A stretch of 64,000 bases of DNA from assembly GCF_050624435.1 (NCBI RefSeq), contig NC_134535.1, positions 127,025,731-127,089,730 of the forward strand, read 5' to 3'. The position numbers and the translations under genes are program-made. The notes beneath the pieces were generated by a model. It saw only the letters and a list, made by a program, of their open reading frames with translations. It was not told the DNA's origin and made no database searches. This stretch comes from Tenrec ecaudatus. Lineage: Eukaryota > Chordata > Mammalia > Afrosoricida > Tenrecidae. The first letter of the stretch is position 1. Each line of letters begins with the position of its first letter. Shown in pieces: positions 20,140-32,335 of the stretch.

Positions 20140-21090
20140 GCCATGTCCCCACGGTTTGCAAAGCCACCTAGCTGAAAGAAGGGAGGGGCCAGGAGGGAGG
20201 CTAGGCTCACAGCCTGTTCTCTGCGGCTCTTGGCATCAGATGCGTTTTGGAATTCAGACTTTTATTTGAGGCTGGAGAGCAAAACTAGCCCCCACTCCTG
20301 GGCACCTCCATGGAGCTGGGCAGCGCTCGGACTCAGACACCTGCCTCTTTCCACGACGCAGCAGTTGGCTCGTTACACTCTGCGGGATGGCTACGGACAG
20401 TGATGGCCCTTCACCCACCCAAGTTTGATTTTATGGCCAAAGGAGTGGCTCCAGGATTATCCAGAATGGCAAACTCTCTCTGAAGACATGGTGCCAGTCT
20501 CATTCAGTCGTTACCCCAGCCTGTGTGAAGTACCAGGGGCTGCCCCCTGCCAGCCTGCCTCCTTCTCTCTGGGACCCATGCCCACCGGAGTTCCTTCCTT
20601 CTCCTCCCTCCGCTCTCGCTGTGTCATTCACCGTGGCCCGGAGCTCCTGGGACATCTCCTTTTCCCGCCTTGCGTGTTTGGGACTGAAGGCACCTTTCTA
20701 TGCGGGTCATCGCTTCCCTGTTTCTCTGGCTCTCCCGGAAAGATTGATTTGAGGATGTGCAAAATGGGTGGGCTGTGCCCTCCGGGAGCCCTGGCTCAGA
20801 ACCTTGCCCCATTTCCCCAGTGACTGAGCTATGGGGTGGCTCCCTTCTTTCTCTAGGGCATTTTCCACACAGGGTCTTTTCAGTTGTTTTCACTCTGCTC
20901 AGAAAATGTCACCTCCCTCCCCCCATGGCTGTACCTGTTAGATCTGTTCTCTCTTTGTCTCATCTTTGGTTTCCTCTCTCTGATATTATTTTCCCCCCAT
21001 CCTGCTGCCTTCCCTCACCCCCTCTGTAGTGCCTTAACAGGGGCTTCTCAAGTGCAGGGCACAGATGAGTGTGAGGGGAAGAAGGATGTA
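20140..21090. other. Intergenic, upstream of CD27; nothing recognised
   Basis: Apparently single-copy sequence with T/C-rich patches at about 20930-21030. I see no exon, RNA gene or repeat here. Confidence 0.4.
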
Positions 21091-21107
21091 TGCAAAACTG
21101 CCCTCTT

Positions 21108-21218
21108 TTTTGAAGATGATGAGGGCCACAAATGTACAAAGGTGCTTGACACAATGGATGGATGGATGGATTGTGATGAAAGTGTACGAGCCCCCAATAA
21201 AATGATGAAAACAAACCC
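21108..21218 (+). mobile_element. Family T, short 5'-truncated copy
   Basis: Only the last 110 bp of the family, flanked by an exact 13-bp duplication AAACTGCCCTCTT at 21095-21107 and 21219-21231. Confidence 0.85.
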
Positions 21219-21650
21219 AAACTGCCCTCTTCACTGTCAGGCAGGGCGACCGATTGCCTTCCCCAGAGAGGGTCTCCAGTGAATTCTGCGGATGTTCCTG
21301 CTATGTAGTGTCTTCCCTGCTCCCTGGTCCCGCTGAACAGCTTCGCTGAGCCCGGAGAGGGGTGTGAAGGGGCCTTGATGAGCAAAAGAAGACGTACAGA
21401 TACCCTTTTTACTGAGTCACAGCAGCAAAAGCCTTCTGCCTGGGAGCTTCTGTGAGACAGAATGACCCCGTGTGAAGCTGGTCTCAGCATGGCCTCCAGC
21501 TGGGTCTACACGCTTCGGAGGTTGGTGTTTCCACCGCTCCAACTCTTCCCTGAGGGATTCTGCGCTCTGATGGACGTGTGTCAAAACAGCAGCATCAATG
21601 AGCGCAAGGAGCTGACATCACATTCCTTCTTAACGTTCTTTGAGTTTGGG

Positions 21651-22695
21651 GGGTGTGTTAGTCTGGGTGGACTAGAGGAACAGATTCATAGACACTCAGA
21701 TGGGTATAAGAAAGAGCTTTATACAAAGAGTAATTGTACATTAAGGAAACATCCCAGCCCAGTCCAGATCAAGTCCATAAGGCTGATACTAGCCTGTAGG
21801 GAACTGCGTGTCTCCCCACCCTGGATTTTAGCCATGAATTTACTCTCAGTTTCCTGCCATACAAAGTGCCCTGAGGTTTTACTGCCCTTTGTCTCAATTC
21901 CCGCCAGAGGGTGGCTGCCTTGACCCTTGCTAGGATTGGTGCTCTTTCACTAGCAGCTACTATGCTCATTGGTCAATACATGACTGGTGGCATCTCCCCC
22001 CAGGCTCACCAGGAATGCTTCATTAGCACACTTACCTGTTTGATCAGTTGCCCGCCATTCCTTCCTTGTTTGGAGATGCACGACTATTGGCTACCTCAGC
22101 TGGACCCTATTTTACACGTGATGTAATGGTGCCAGCCCCTCGCTGGCTATTTAAACCTCTGCTCTCAGCTCAATAAACGAGGCTCGATCAGATTCCTGTC
22201 TTGCCTCCATCTCTCCTCGCCCTTGCCCATCTTCATTCCCAGTCCCTCTTTCAGGTCCATGTTGTTGATGTCCCGCTGGTCGGGACACTAGCCCATATAT
22301 TTGATACCAATCTATAAAGTCCCCTTCAGACTCACGAAACACATGCAATGGCGCTGAATGCAGGATGATCATAGGCCAGTGGGTGGGAGGTCTGGTGGAT
22401 CCAGTGGCGTTGTAAGCATCTTAGCACTGGCAGGGGTCTCCATGTGGCTCCTCCAGCTCTCAGGGCTCTGGAGGCATCAAGGTATTCCATGTGGCTTCTC
22501 CTCAGGGATGTCTCACAGGGAGTGAGCAGAGAGTGACAGTGTCTCTGCCTCCAGGCAGGAATACAGGAGTTCCCAGAATCCTCAGGAGAAGGCCAGGCCC
22601 ACACAGAAGGTATGACCTGATTGACAGTCTAGACTCCACTCCTTCACTCGGAATCCTCAAACTGATGCCAGATTATGTAACTACCACAGGGGCCA
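21651..22695 (+). repeat. Repeat family X, copy 1, split by a solo LTR
   Basis: It begins GTGTTAGTCTGGGTGGACTA, and GAAAGAGCTTTATA follows. It resumes after the LTR with CATATATTTGATACCAATC, ACACATGCAATGGCG and ends near TTATGTAACTACCACAG. Other copies are at 31826-32335, 46935-47461 and 53242-53640. I could not assign its class. Confidence 0.65.
21795..22287 (+). mobile_element. Solo ERV long terminal repeat
   Basis: It starts TGTAGGGAA and ends GGGACA, is 493 bp long, and is flanked by an exact 6-bp duplication CTAGCC (21789-21794, 22288-22293). It carries a TATTTAAA box (22148-22155) and AATAAA (22172-22177) in the expected U3/R order. The 6-bp duplication suggests a class II (ERVK-like) element. 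No internal viral sequence remains. Confidence 0.85.
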
Positions 22696-22901
22696 GAAAG
22701 AAATCAGAAGGGGCAAAGTACGGGTTGCAGAGCGGATGCGGTAAAGCCTCCCAAGGAGAGTTTCGAACAACCCTTGCTGTGCTTGAAGAATGACCAGGCA
22801 CGTTACTGTGATGGTGTAAAATCCCTCCGTCCAACTTTCCCTTGCCAACGCTGTTCTCCGTTTCCTTTTTCTTCGTCTCTTTTCTGTTCCATTTTATTAC
22901 A

Positions 22902-23510
22902 ATGTGGGGGAAGCCAGCCCCTCACAACTATCGCTGGCCCGGTGAGCAATTGTACGTTTGTGATATATAGAGTATAGGAAAGTCATGGAGAGTAAGAGAG
23001 ATAGAAGAGACGGTAAAACAAAAGAGTCAGACACATTTCATGGTAGCATGCTCACCTCCTGGACGGCCATGATCTCACCAGCCAGGCCCGCACACAGCAC
23101 GGCGGAGGAGAGGGGAGAAGAGAGAGCAATTTATTTCTAACCAAGGCTTATACATCTTTTGACGCCATGCAAGTCCCCTGATTGCAGGTAAAGACCAACG
23201 TCACAGGAAGGGATTGTACTACAGGTAATACAGCAATGAGAGGGGAAGGGTATAGGAGCACAATAGAGCAACAGGAAAGGGAAGGGTTGGGGTATGCATG
23301 TGACAAGACGGGTGTATCCCAGACTCAGGACAGCAGCCTAATTGCATGTCACTGAGCAGGTTTGACCTGTTCTAAGCTCTCCAGGGAATCAATCACTATC
23401 CTATCAATAGGGTGTGAAGCCCACCTACAGTGGACCAGACAGTAGTCTGATTGTTCCGGATGGCTGAAGGCCTTCAGGGAGAATATCTCTAAGCATCTGA
23501 CCTCCCACAC
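22902..23510 (-). mobile_element. LTR-like repeat, family L2R copy 1 (reverse)
   Basis: On the minus strand it ends GGCTTCCCCCACA, with a TATAAG box (23147-23152) and AATAAA (23130-23135). It shares blocks such as GGTAAAGACC..CGTCACAGGAAGGG with 45826-46515. The edges are approximate and no target duplication was found. Confidence 0.55.
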
Positions 23511-23734
23511 TGGCAAACAGCCTCAGGTTTGGCATCTCTTTGGGGCAGACAAAGCCGAGGAAAAGTCTTTCTGTATCCCACATTGCAACATCTCCATAAG
23601 CTCTTGCTGTTGTTCAGTGTCTTTTGAGAAATGGAGGATTGTCCTGCCCCATAAAACAGCCTCCCTACCCTAAAGTTCCATACAATGGTCACCTGCAGTT
23701 CAACTGGCCCAGGATATGCCCCTGGCAGTCACGG

Positions 23735-23778
23735 TTTAGATGACTCTGTGTGTGTGTCTGTCTGTGTGTGTGTGTGTA
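23735..23778 (+). repeat. (TG)n microsatellite
   Basis: An interrupted TG dinucleotide tract. Confidence 0.9.
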
Positions 23779-23779
23779 C

Positions 23780-25216
23780 TCGAAGGAGACTAAAACAGGT
23801 GTATTACTGAGAAAGCTTGCCTGCAGTCAATGATTGATATCAGATACACGTTTAAACACATTTTGTTTGGAATAAACCCGGGTGTGTATAAACCAGAACG
23901 CTACTAGCAATACTTTTTTCACCTACCTTCCTATTAATATTATGTAATAGTTACAGTTGCGTGTCAACTTAGCTGGGCCACAATTTTCAGTGGTTTGGCA
24001 GTTATGACGTAGTTTGCCAGCTCTGTAGTATAAGACACTCCTAGACTTGACCCAGAACCCCTCAAATGAAAGGGAGCCCAGATCCCCCCGAGAAAGTACC
24101 CCAATACACTGCCAAAATGTATACTGTTGATCTTTTTCTCAGACATCCCCAAGGAGATCTACAGCTTGTTTTAGGAAAGATGTATTCATTGGGGGAAAAG
24201 AAATAATCAGACTTTGGGGGTGATTATTGGCTAATGACTCTGAATTGACACTAATTCCAGGAGACCCAAAACATCATGTGGTTCACCAGTCAGAGTAGGT
24301 GTATGGACATTGCACCAGGCCATTAGTAGACTCTTAGCTCCAGTCCACCTCACAGGGGTCTATTGGGTCCCTCAATCATTCCTGTAGTGATTCCCCCGAT
24401 CCAGAATGCGTAACTGGAAGAGGCATACTCAATACTTGATAGAACTCCACTGGCCCTCTGGCATGCGGAGTAAGGGTTATTACAGCAGGAAAAGCCAGGT
24501 GGAAGTCATCAGAACTGTCCCTATGCAGGAAAATAGTAAACTAAAAGTTATGCTGCATTCTTAAAGGGATTGTAGAGATCAGTGTCACCACCAGGGACTT
24601 GAAAGATGCAGGGGTAGTGATTCCCACCAGATCCCCATTTAACTTGCCTACTTGGCCTATGCACAAAAAGGATGGATCTTGGAGAATGACAGCGAATTAC
24701 GGTACATACCCTCGGGAGTGACTCGGGTTGTAGCTGCTGTTCCATATGCGGTTTTATTGCTGGAGCAAGTTATTGTCAGGCGCCACTGAGTTGGTGCCAA
24801 CAGAACGAAACGCTGCCCAGTCCTGGGCCATCCTCACACTGTTCTTATGCCTCAGCCCCTGGTTGCAGCCACAGTGTCAAATGAAGACAGCATTCGTACC
24901 TGGTATGCAGCGGTGGATCCGGTCAATGTCCGTTTCTTAATTCCAGTTTCAAAGGCTCATCTGGAGCAGTTTGCCTCTAGCTGGCAAGGCCACTGATACA
25001 GCTGCACCGCCCTACCTCAAGAGAGAGCGACTCTCCAGCACTATCCAATAATGTAGTCCACAGGGAACCGGTCCCCTTCCCTCCCACAGGCTGTCACACC
25101 GACCTGTCACACTGAGGGCATTACGCTGATTTGATGCAGGAATGAGGGCATCAACGACTCCAGACCTAACCGACAAGATATGTGCACGCTAGAGGGTGGG
25201 AAATTAACCTGACAAG
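23780..25216. other. Intergenic, mostly unassigned
   Basis: It contains a piece resembling an old interspersed repeat (GTGTCAACTTAGCTGGGCCA near 23960) and an RTE terminus at 24770-24885. The rest shows no feature that I can support. Confidence 0.35.
24770..24885 (-). mobile_element. RTE LINE 3'-end fragment
   Basis: GCCACTGAGTTGGTGCCAAC, CAGAACGAAACGCTGCCCAG and GGTTGCAGCCACAGTGTCAA match the afrotherian RTE terminus in reverse. Confidence 0.65.
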
Positions 25217-25229
25217 AATTCAGGCCACT

Positions 25230-25873
25230 CACAGGGAAGGGATGAGTCAACCAGGTCACAGTATAGCACTGAAGAAACATGCAGTATTGTTCTGGTTCCT
25301 GAAGTTTCCTCATCTGCCCCTGTCATGATCTCAGTCCCGCCTTGCACTTGAGGCTAGGCTGGAGCAGGTGCACAGGTACAGATAAGAGACAAGAGCTCAC
25401 AACACATGGAACCCAGGAACAGGAATGGGAGTAGAGGGGGAAGGTGGAGAGAGGAGAGGAGGAAGGGGGAACTGATGACAATGGTTGACACATCACCACC
25501 TCCCAGCCCCCCAGAGAGACGAACAACAGAAACCATGGGGGAATGAAGACAGCGGTCAGTGTCAGATATGAAAATAATAATAACTTTATAATTTATCAAG
25601 GGGTCACAAGGGTGGGGAGGGGAGGGAGGGAAAAAAGAGGAGCTGATACCAAGGGCTCAAAAGAAAGTAAATGTTTAGAAAACAATGATGGCAGCATATG
25701 TATAAATATGCTTGATACAATTATGTATGGATAGTTATAAGAGCTGTAAGAGTCCCCCCAAAATGATATTTTAATAAAAATAAATAAATAAAACACAAAA
25801 CCATGCCTTTTAAAAAAGTTATTGTGGCCAAATATCTACCCAAATCCAAGGTGGTCACCAAGATAAAAAAAAA
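25230..25873 (+). mobile_element. Family T insertion with probable 3' transduction
   Basis: Bracketed by an exact 13-bp duplication AATTCAGGCCACT (25217-25229 and 25874-25886). The family T body runs to its usual AT-rich end at about 25799. About 65 bp foreign to the family follow (25800-25863), then a second poly(A), then the duplication. Confidence 0.8.
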
Positions 25874-26084
25874 AATTCAGGCCACTGTATATATAACAGC
25901 CAAGAAGATAGTTTCACACTCTCTTTGGCGGCTACCAGTGGTGGGAGAGCAGAGGAGGGTCAAGGCAAGAGGTGAAGCCTGCTGGACACACAGTCCTGCT
26001 GTCCAGTGGTCTGTGGGTGGACAGACATGCGGGTGTCGGCAGGGGAGGGGGGCGCATACTCTGACTCTGGAGTTTGGATAGAGG

Positions 26085-28350
26085 TTATTTGTGTATGGGC
26101 ATTGACCTTTGCTGCAAAGTTAAATATGAAAATGGTAGCGTGTACAGGGGACAAGGTTATGAAAACGTCTTAGCCATAACCAAACACCTTCAGGGATTGA
26201 GTCACTGTGTTTGGGGGCTCAGGACCCTAGTCTCAGGGAACACCAGCATCAATTGGCAGAGCACAGTTCACAGAGACCTTGTTCTGCACCCTCCTTGGAT
26301 GTGTAGCAACCCTCTAAATTGCAGTGATCGGTCTCTCCCGGCCCTTAGCGAAGAAGAGTGAAGGCAATCAGGGCCATGGAAGCGAGGGTCTATCGGGCCA
26401 ATGGAGCACATGAGCATCGTCTTCCTGACCCTTATGCCAAGACTTCCTGGGCAATAATTTGTTCCATAAAACTCTCTTCCGAGAGGGACACATCTGATGG
26501 AGGCAGATGGGAGCAGATGAAGGGGAAGAGGAGAGAGTGGAGACATCCTGACCCACCAGGCCGTGAGGATGATGTTCCCAATTAGAACAGCCAGTCCACA
26601 GAGAAGACCACATGGCTGGCCCCACTATGAGACATGACGCCCCTCACTGACCCATAACCCTACAGCGGACAACACCGGAGACACAGTGTAGAAATTGCAC
26701 CTCATTTGATCCCGCCACACCGAGGCAAACACTAAGGGGGTGCAAAAGAACAGCAAGGGAGTGGAGTGGCGAGGTCCCCAGGGAATGCTGAAGGTTGACT
26801 TTGGGGTCAGGATGTGGTACCCCAACATACTGGACTGGAAAACACTCCTAAAGCCAACAAACAATCCTTGAACTAACTACAAGCTTTTCTTTCTTGTTGT
26901 GTGTTTTTTTTTTTTGGTCATTGGTTTGTTGTTGTTTTGCTGTATATTGTTGCTTGGTTTTGCTCTGTCTTGTTTTTGTGGATGTTATTATCTCTGAAGT
27001 TCTATCTAATAAAATAGCCTGGATGAACAATCTGGAGGAGAAAACAACGGGACCGACATTTCCGGGGGGACATGGGAGAGAGGGAGGTGGGGGAAAGGTA
27101 GTGGTGTTAACAAACCCAGGGACAAGGGAATAACAAGTGACCCAAATCGGTGGTGAGGAGGGTGTAGGAGGCCTGGTGGGGCATGATCAGGGGTAATGTA
27201 GCCAAGAGGAATTGCTGAAACCCAGGTGGGGACTGAGCATGAGAGTGGGACAGGAGGAAAGTCAAGGGAAATAGAGGAAAGAGCTGGGAGGCAAAGGGCA
27301 TTTATAGAGGTCTAAATAAAGGCATGTACATATGTAAATATATTTATATATTAGGATGGGGAAATACATCTATGTGCATATATTCATAGGTTTAGTATTA
27401 AGGTAGCAGAAGGACATTGTGCCTCCACTCAAGTACTCCCTCAATACAAGAATACTTTCTTCTATTAAATTGGCATTCTATGATGCTCACCTACCCGACA
27501 CAACTGCTAAAGACAAAGCGGGAGCATAAGCAAATGTGGCGAAGAAAGCTGATGGTCCCTGCTATCAAAAGATAGAGCGTCTGGGGTCTTAAAGACTTGA
27601 AGGTAAACAAGCAGCCATCTAGCTCAGAAGCAACAAAGCCCACATGGAAGAAGCACACCAGCCTGTGTGATCACGAGATGTCGAAGGGATCAGGTATAAG
27701 GCATCATCAGAACAAAAAATCTTACCATAGTGAATGAGGAGGGGAGTGAGGAGTGGAGACCCAAAACCCATTTGTAGGCCACTGGACACCCCCTTACAGA
27801 AGGGTCTCAGGGAGGAGATGAGCCAGTCAGGGTGTGATATAGCAATGATGAAAAATACAACTTTCCTCTAGTTCCTAAATGCTTTCTCCCTCCCCACTAT
27901 CATGATCCCAATTCTACCTTGCAAGTCTGGCTAGACCAGAGGATGTACACTGGTACAGATAGGAACTGGAAACACAGGGAATCCAGGGTGGATGATCCCT
28001 TCAGGACCAGTGGTGTGAGTGGTGATACTGGCAGGGTAGAGGGAGGGTGGGTTGGAAAGGGGGAACGGATTACAAGGATCTTCATGTGACCTCCCTCCTG
28101 GGGGATGGACAACAGAAAAGTGGGTGAAGGGAGATGTTGGACAGGGCAAGATATGACAAAATAATAATTTATAAATTATCAATGGTTCATGAGGGAGGGG
28201 GGAGGGGGAGGGAGGAGAAAATGAGGACCTAATGCCAGGAGCTTAAGTGGAGAGTAAATGTTTTGAGAATAACGAGGGCAAAGAATGTACAAATGTGCTT
28301 TATACAATTGATGTCTGTGTGGACTGTGATGAGTTGTATGAGCCCCTCAT
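26085..28350 (+). mobile_element. Family T, longest sense copy (about 2.2 kb)
   Basis: The copy begins with a block shared with the L1-like repeat at 43383 (GTCTTAGCCATAACC, TTCACAGAGACCTTG). It passes through CAGTCCACAGAGAAGACCAC, a T-rich stretch at 26886-26960, GGTCTTAAAGACTTGAAGG and the standard 3' end. There is no long reading frame. The left edge is uncertain. Confidence 0.7.
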
Positions 28351-28365
28351 AAAAAGAAAAAGAAA

Positions 28366-28520
28366 AATTAAGAGCTGATGCCAAGGGCCCAAGTAGAAAG
28401 ATAATGTTTTGAAAATGATGATGGCAACATATGTACGAGTTTGCTTGATCTAATTGATTTATGGATTGCTAAAATATCTGTAAGAGGCCCTAATAAAATG
28501 ATTTTTAAAAGTTAAAAAAA
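28366..28520 (+). mobile_element. Family T 3'-end copy
   Basis: AGAGCTGATGCCAAGGGC to GCCCTAATAAAATGATTTTT. It lies immediately after the longer copy, probably inserted in its A-rich tail. Confidence 0.7.
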
Positions 28521-28599
28521 ATCCTCTTTCCTTGGTTTAGATGTTGCTGAAAAGACTGATGGAAAGGTCAGTTCTTTGAGATCCTGATCTTCATACAAT

Positions 28600-29000
28600 G
28601 CTTTTGGGTCCCATTGACCTGAACGCTTGTAAGCACAAGGTGTTTGCTGAAGGTCGAAATTGCCCACCCACGCGAGACTCCAACGTCAGCAGTTATCACA
28701 CCAGTGGTAATTCTGCGGTCTTCTTCCTCCTGTCTCTGGACCTTCTCCGTAGTTTCTTCATTTGCTGAGGCTGATAGTCTTCTAGTTCTTGGCTCATCTT
28801 TGAGGTCCTTTCAACCTTCCTTAAAACACTTACTTCATCTAAAACTGTTGTTTGATGTGAGTAACATTCTCACAAACTTGTTGCAAAGCTTCAGTGGTTT
28901 AGGAAGACGTCGATTTGAGTTTTGTTTAAAACTTGATATTAGCCTTGACCTCAAATCGTCTGCACCCCACCACTCCCGATGGCACAAAAAGTATCCTTTG
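28600..29000 (-). pseudogene. Mariner-family transposase fossil
   Basis: Minus-strand translation gives DEPRTRRLSASANEETTEKV followed by EEDRRITTGVITADVGVSRG. This matches the mariner N-terminal region pattern (DxPRxGRPSxS..ENxEKV..EDRRxTxxxIAxxxGIS). An upstream part resembles the LKQRxxIKFCxKLGKxxTET segment. Stops and frameshifts break it and the catalytic D,D34D region is not seen. This is an old, inactive DNA transposon remnant. Confidence 0.6.
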
Positions 29001-29259
29001 TTCCTCCCCATCCCCCCGTAATTTTCTTTATATGGAATCCAGGATTGGTAAATTTATAGAGACAGTATCCAGATTAATAGTTTCTTAGGGTTCGAGCAAG
29101 AGAGGTTGGGGAAAATGAGGAGCTCATAAAGAAGACATCGAAGAAGATATTCTAAAATTGTGGAGACAATTGTACAATTCCTTTGAATATTTCTAAACCA
29201 TTGAATTATATGGTACATGAATTATATGTCAAATCAGACAATGCAAGACATGGACAAAT

Positions 29260-29470
29260 AACAATAATTTATAAATTATCAAGGTTTCTGAGGGAGGGAG
29301 TGGGAGGGAGGGGAAAAATGAGGAGCTGACACCAAGGGCTCAAGTAGAAAGAAAATGTTTTGAGAATGATGAGGGCAACAAATGTACAAATGTGCTTGAC
29401 ACAATGGATGGATGGATGGATTGTGATAAGAGTTGTACGAGCCCCCAATAAAATGATTTCTAAAAATGTT
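29260..29470 (+). mobile_element. Family T 3'-end copy
   Basis: AATTTATAAATTATCAAGG to GAGCCCCCAATAAAATGATT with an intact (GATG)n segment. Little diverged. Confidence 0.75.
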
Positions 29471-29683
29471 TATGTCAATAAAACTGTTAAAAAATAGATT
29501 TGCACAAAGTACCCTTTATTTGGAAGGTATCCTAAGGAGACTCAGACAAGTGTAGGACTGAGAGACCTTGTCTGCAGCCATCGACTGATCGCAGGCATCT
29601 TTAAACACACTTTGTTTGGCATCACCTGCACGTATGAGCTGGGATCCTACCAGCAATACATATATATCTTTTGGTTCACCCGG

Positions 29684-29835
29684 GTGGTGCAGTGGTTAAG
29701 CATATGGTGGCTACCTGAAAGGTTTGCGTCCACCCAGAGGTGCCTCAGAAGAAAGGCCTGGTGATCTTCTTCTGAAAACTCAGCCACTGAGAAGCCGTAG
29801 ACCACAGTCCTACTCTGACACACAGTGACCCACCA
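29684..29835 (+). mobile_element. AfroSINE, forward
   Basis: GGTGGTGCAGTGGTTAAGCA (tRNA-related head), then AAGGCCTGGTGATCTTCTTCTGAAA, as in AfroSINE subfamilies. Confidence 0.7.
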
Positions 29836-30304
29836 GGCATCAGATTGGATCAATGGACACTGCTCCATTGGAGAGGCAGAGTCTTCTCACTTGTGGGTCC
29901 CAGGCCCTCTTCTTCTGGCTTAAGGGTAGAAATGCTTCCAGGAAGCCACTCGGTTCACTGCCACCAGCCGAGGCTTCCAGAAGGGGCTGTTCTGCTTCTG
30001 TGGGCTCACCCTGTCCTTTCCCAGATGTCAGGACCACTGACCAGGGCGGTGAAGGTGAAGTGTTTGCTCTTTGTGGTGGAGTTGAAAGAGAGCCTAGCCC
30101 TTGTCCTTTCACTCAATGAAGTCATCCAGCCTCTCCATTCTTTCTAAGTCTAAATTTAATTGCATAAGCAGTGCATTCATGTAATCTCCTTATAGACAGT
30201 CGAACGATTACAATCCATCAATTCTACCACTAGCTATCTGTAATAACAACTCTTGCATATGAGTTCTGGGAGACATGTATGAGAATGTTCATGTTGTTAC
30301 ATGC

Positions 30305-30830
30305 GTGCCATTAAGTCGGTTCCGACCCATCGCGACCCTATACATAGCGGAATGGACACCGTGTCCTGTGCCGTCTTCATATGGTTCCTATGCCTGAGCC
30401 CATCATTTCAGCCACAGTATCAAACCATCTCAGTGAGGGCCTTCTTCCTTTCCACCGTCCCTCCACGTCGCCAAGCATGATGGTCTTCTCCAGGGACTGG
30501 TCTCTCCTGACAATAGGTCCAAACTATGTAAGACAAAGTCTTGTCTCTAAGGAGCCCTCTGGCTGTACTTCTTCCAAGACAGATTGGTTTGCCCTTTAAT
30601 GAGTCCATGGTACTTTCAATATTCTTCCCCAGCACCGCAATTCAAATTCATCGACATTTCTTTGGTCTTCCTTACTCAATGCCCAACTTTCGCATGCATA
30701 GGAGACAATGGAGAATGCCATCACTTGGGTCAGGCACACCTTAGTCCTTAAAGTAACATCCTTGCTTTTCAATATTCCAAAGAGGTCTTAGGGAGCTGAC
30801 ATACCCAGAGCAACACAACCATTGTTGACC
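30305..30830 (-). mobile_element. RTE LINE fragment (3' end of ORF and terminus)
   Basis: Reverse order GTCGGTTCCGACCCATCGCGACC, CCAAGCATGATGGTCTTCTCCAGGGACTGG, CTGTACTTCTTCCAAGACAGA. On the minus strand the translated RPVPGEDHHAWR stretch corresponds to the RDQSLEKDIMLG end of RTE reverse-transcriptase ORFs. It is broken by stops. Confidence 0.8.
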
Positions 30831-31138
30831 TGATATTTGTAAGCACATTCATAGCACTGCTGTTTGTATCAGAGACAGACACAGTGCGGGAGGGAAACAC
30901 TTCATATGCCTTTACACAGCAGATTGATGAATACGTTTTAAGATTAGAAAAAGATAATTACATAAGTAACAATGACTACGGAGAGGAAGGAAATGTTCTA
31001 GAATTGAATATGGTGACAATTGTACTACTCTCCTTGATATGATTGAATGCTTGAATCCTATGAGATGCGGATGAAGTTCTAATAAAGCTGTTTAATAGAT
31101 AAATAAATTGTAATGTATCCACTCAATGGAATGTTCAC

Positions 31139-31330
31139 ACTGGTCCTCTGCAGTTGAGTTGGTTCCGACTCATAACGACCCTGGAGGTCGGAGCAGAAAT
31201 TCTCCATGAGGTCTTCGAGGCTGCAAACCTTTACAGAAACAGACAGCCCGGTCGCTCTTCCTCGGAGCTGCCTGTAGGACAACTTGGTCAACTGGCTCAA
31301 CACAGTAGCTAAAGATGAAGGCTCCATATC
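31139..31330 (-). mobile_element. AfroSINE/RTE-related SINE, reverse
   Basis: TTGAGTTGGTTCCGACTCATAACGACC followed by GAGGCTGCAAACCTTTACAGAAACAGACAG, the reversed AfroSINE order. Confidence 0.65.
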
Positions 31331-31825
31331 CCGATTTCATTCGTGGCCTCTGTGTCTGAAACGCTTGCAAGTAGCCAGCTGAGAGGCTGGACACAAAGGA
31401 GGACGATGGAAACGGAAGACTGGAAGAAGAAATGAGTGCACAGGACTAGTAACCCGCATGAAACATGGCCTCCTCTAGCCGGAGACCAGTAGACTTCGAC
31501 GGTGCCTGGCTACCTCTGCCGACCTGCACTGAGCAGGGATGCCAGACCATCGAAGAAAGAATGAGAGAAAAAGGCAGAACAACATTCGAAGTCCACAAAA
31601 GGGCCAGATTTACTGCACTGACACGGACGAGGGGAGCCCCTCCGGCTATCAGCTACTCTTTGAATCGGGAAGGCAGCTGCTTCCGGAGGCCGCTCTTCTG
31701 CAGTCCTGGGGAAACAGGTGGACCTCATCTGACGTCTCAGCCTGCCGGCAGAATGCCCCAAGCACCTGGCACACTTGTGTTTTGTGTCTTCCCGTGAATG
31801 AGATACACTTGGTATCTGAGGTAGT

Positions 31826-32335
31826 TAGTTTATTGTGCCAACCTGGCTGATTAACACATGTGGGGTTAATTGAAGGGCGAAGGGATAAATGGCTCCGTGA
31901 GCCTCGCCTTTCTAGTTCTCGGGTCTCTTGCTTTCTGATGGTCGCACCAGGGTGCAGCTGCCTTAGCCAGTTCCCTGCTTCAGCTGGTAGGGCTCACTTC
32001 CTGCAAGACATCCCTGAGGAGAAGTCACATGCAGTACCCGATGCAGCCCTGGGTACTGGAGCAGCTGTGTGGAGAACGCTGCCAACGCTGAGATGCTTAC
32101 ATGCTCACTGACTCGGCTTTCCTCCTGCAGTCGGCATCATTGCGTCTGCTTTGTGAGATGGAGGAGGACTTTGTGGATTGGTGTTGGACATATGGGTTAA
32201 TGATGGATTTGTGGGCTTGGGCAACACTAGGTTGGGATGTTTTCTTGATGTACACTTAACCTTTATATAAAACCCTCTCTTATACATCAGTTTCTGAGGA
32301 TTTGTTTCTTTAAAGTACCCAGACTAACACAGTAT
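31826..32335 (-). repeat. Repeat family X, copy 2 (reverse)
   Basis: TTGTGCCAACCTGGCTGATTAACACATG to CAGACTAACACA. It shares the ATGCTTAC and GGACATATGGGTTAATGATGG blocks with the other copies. About 510 bp; apparently near full length. Confidence 0.65.
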
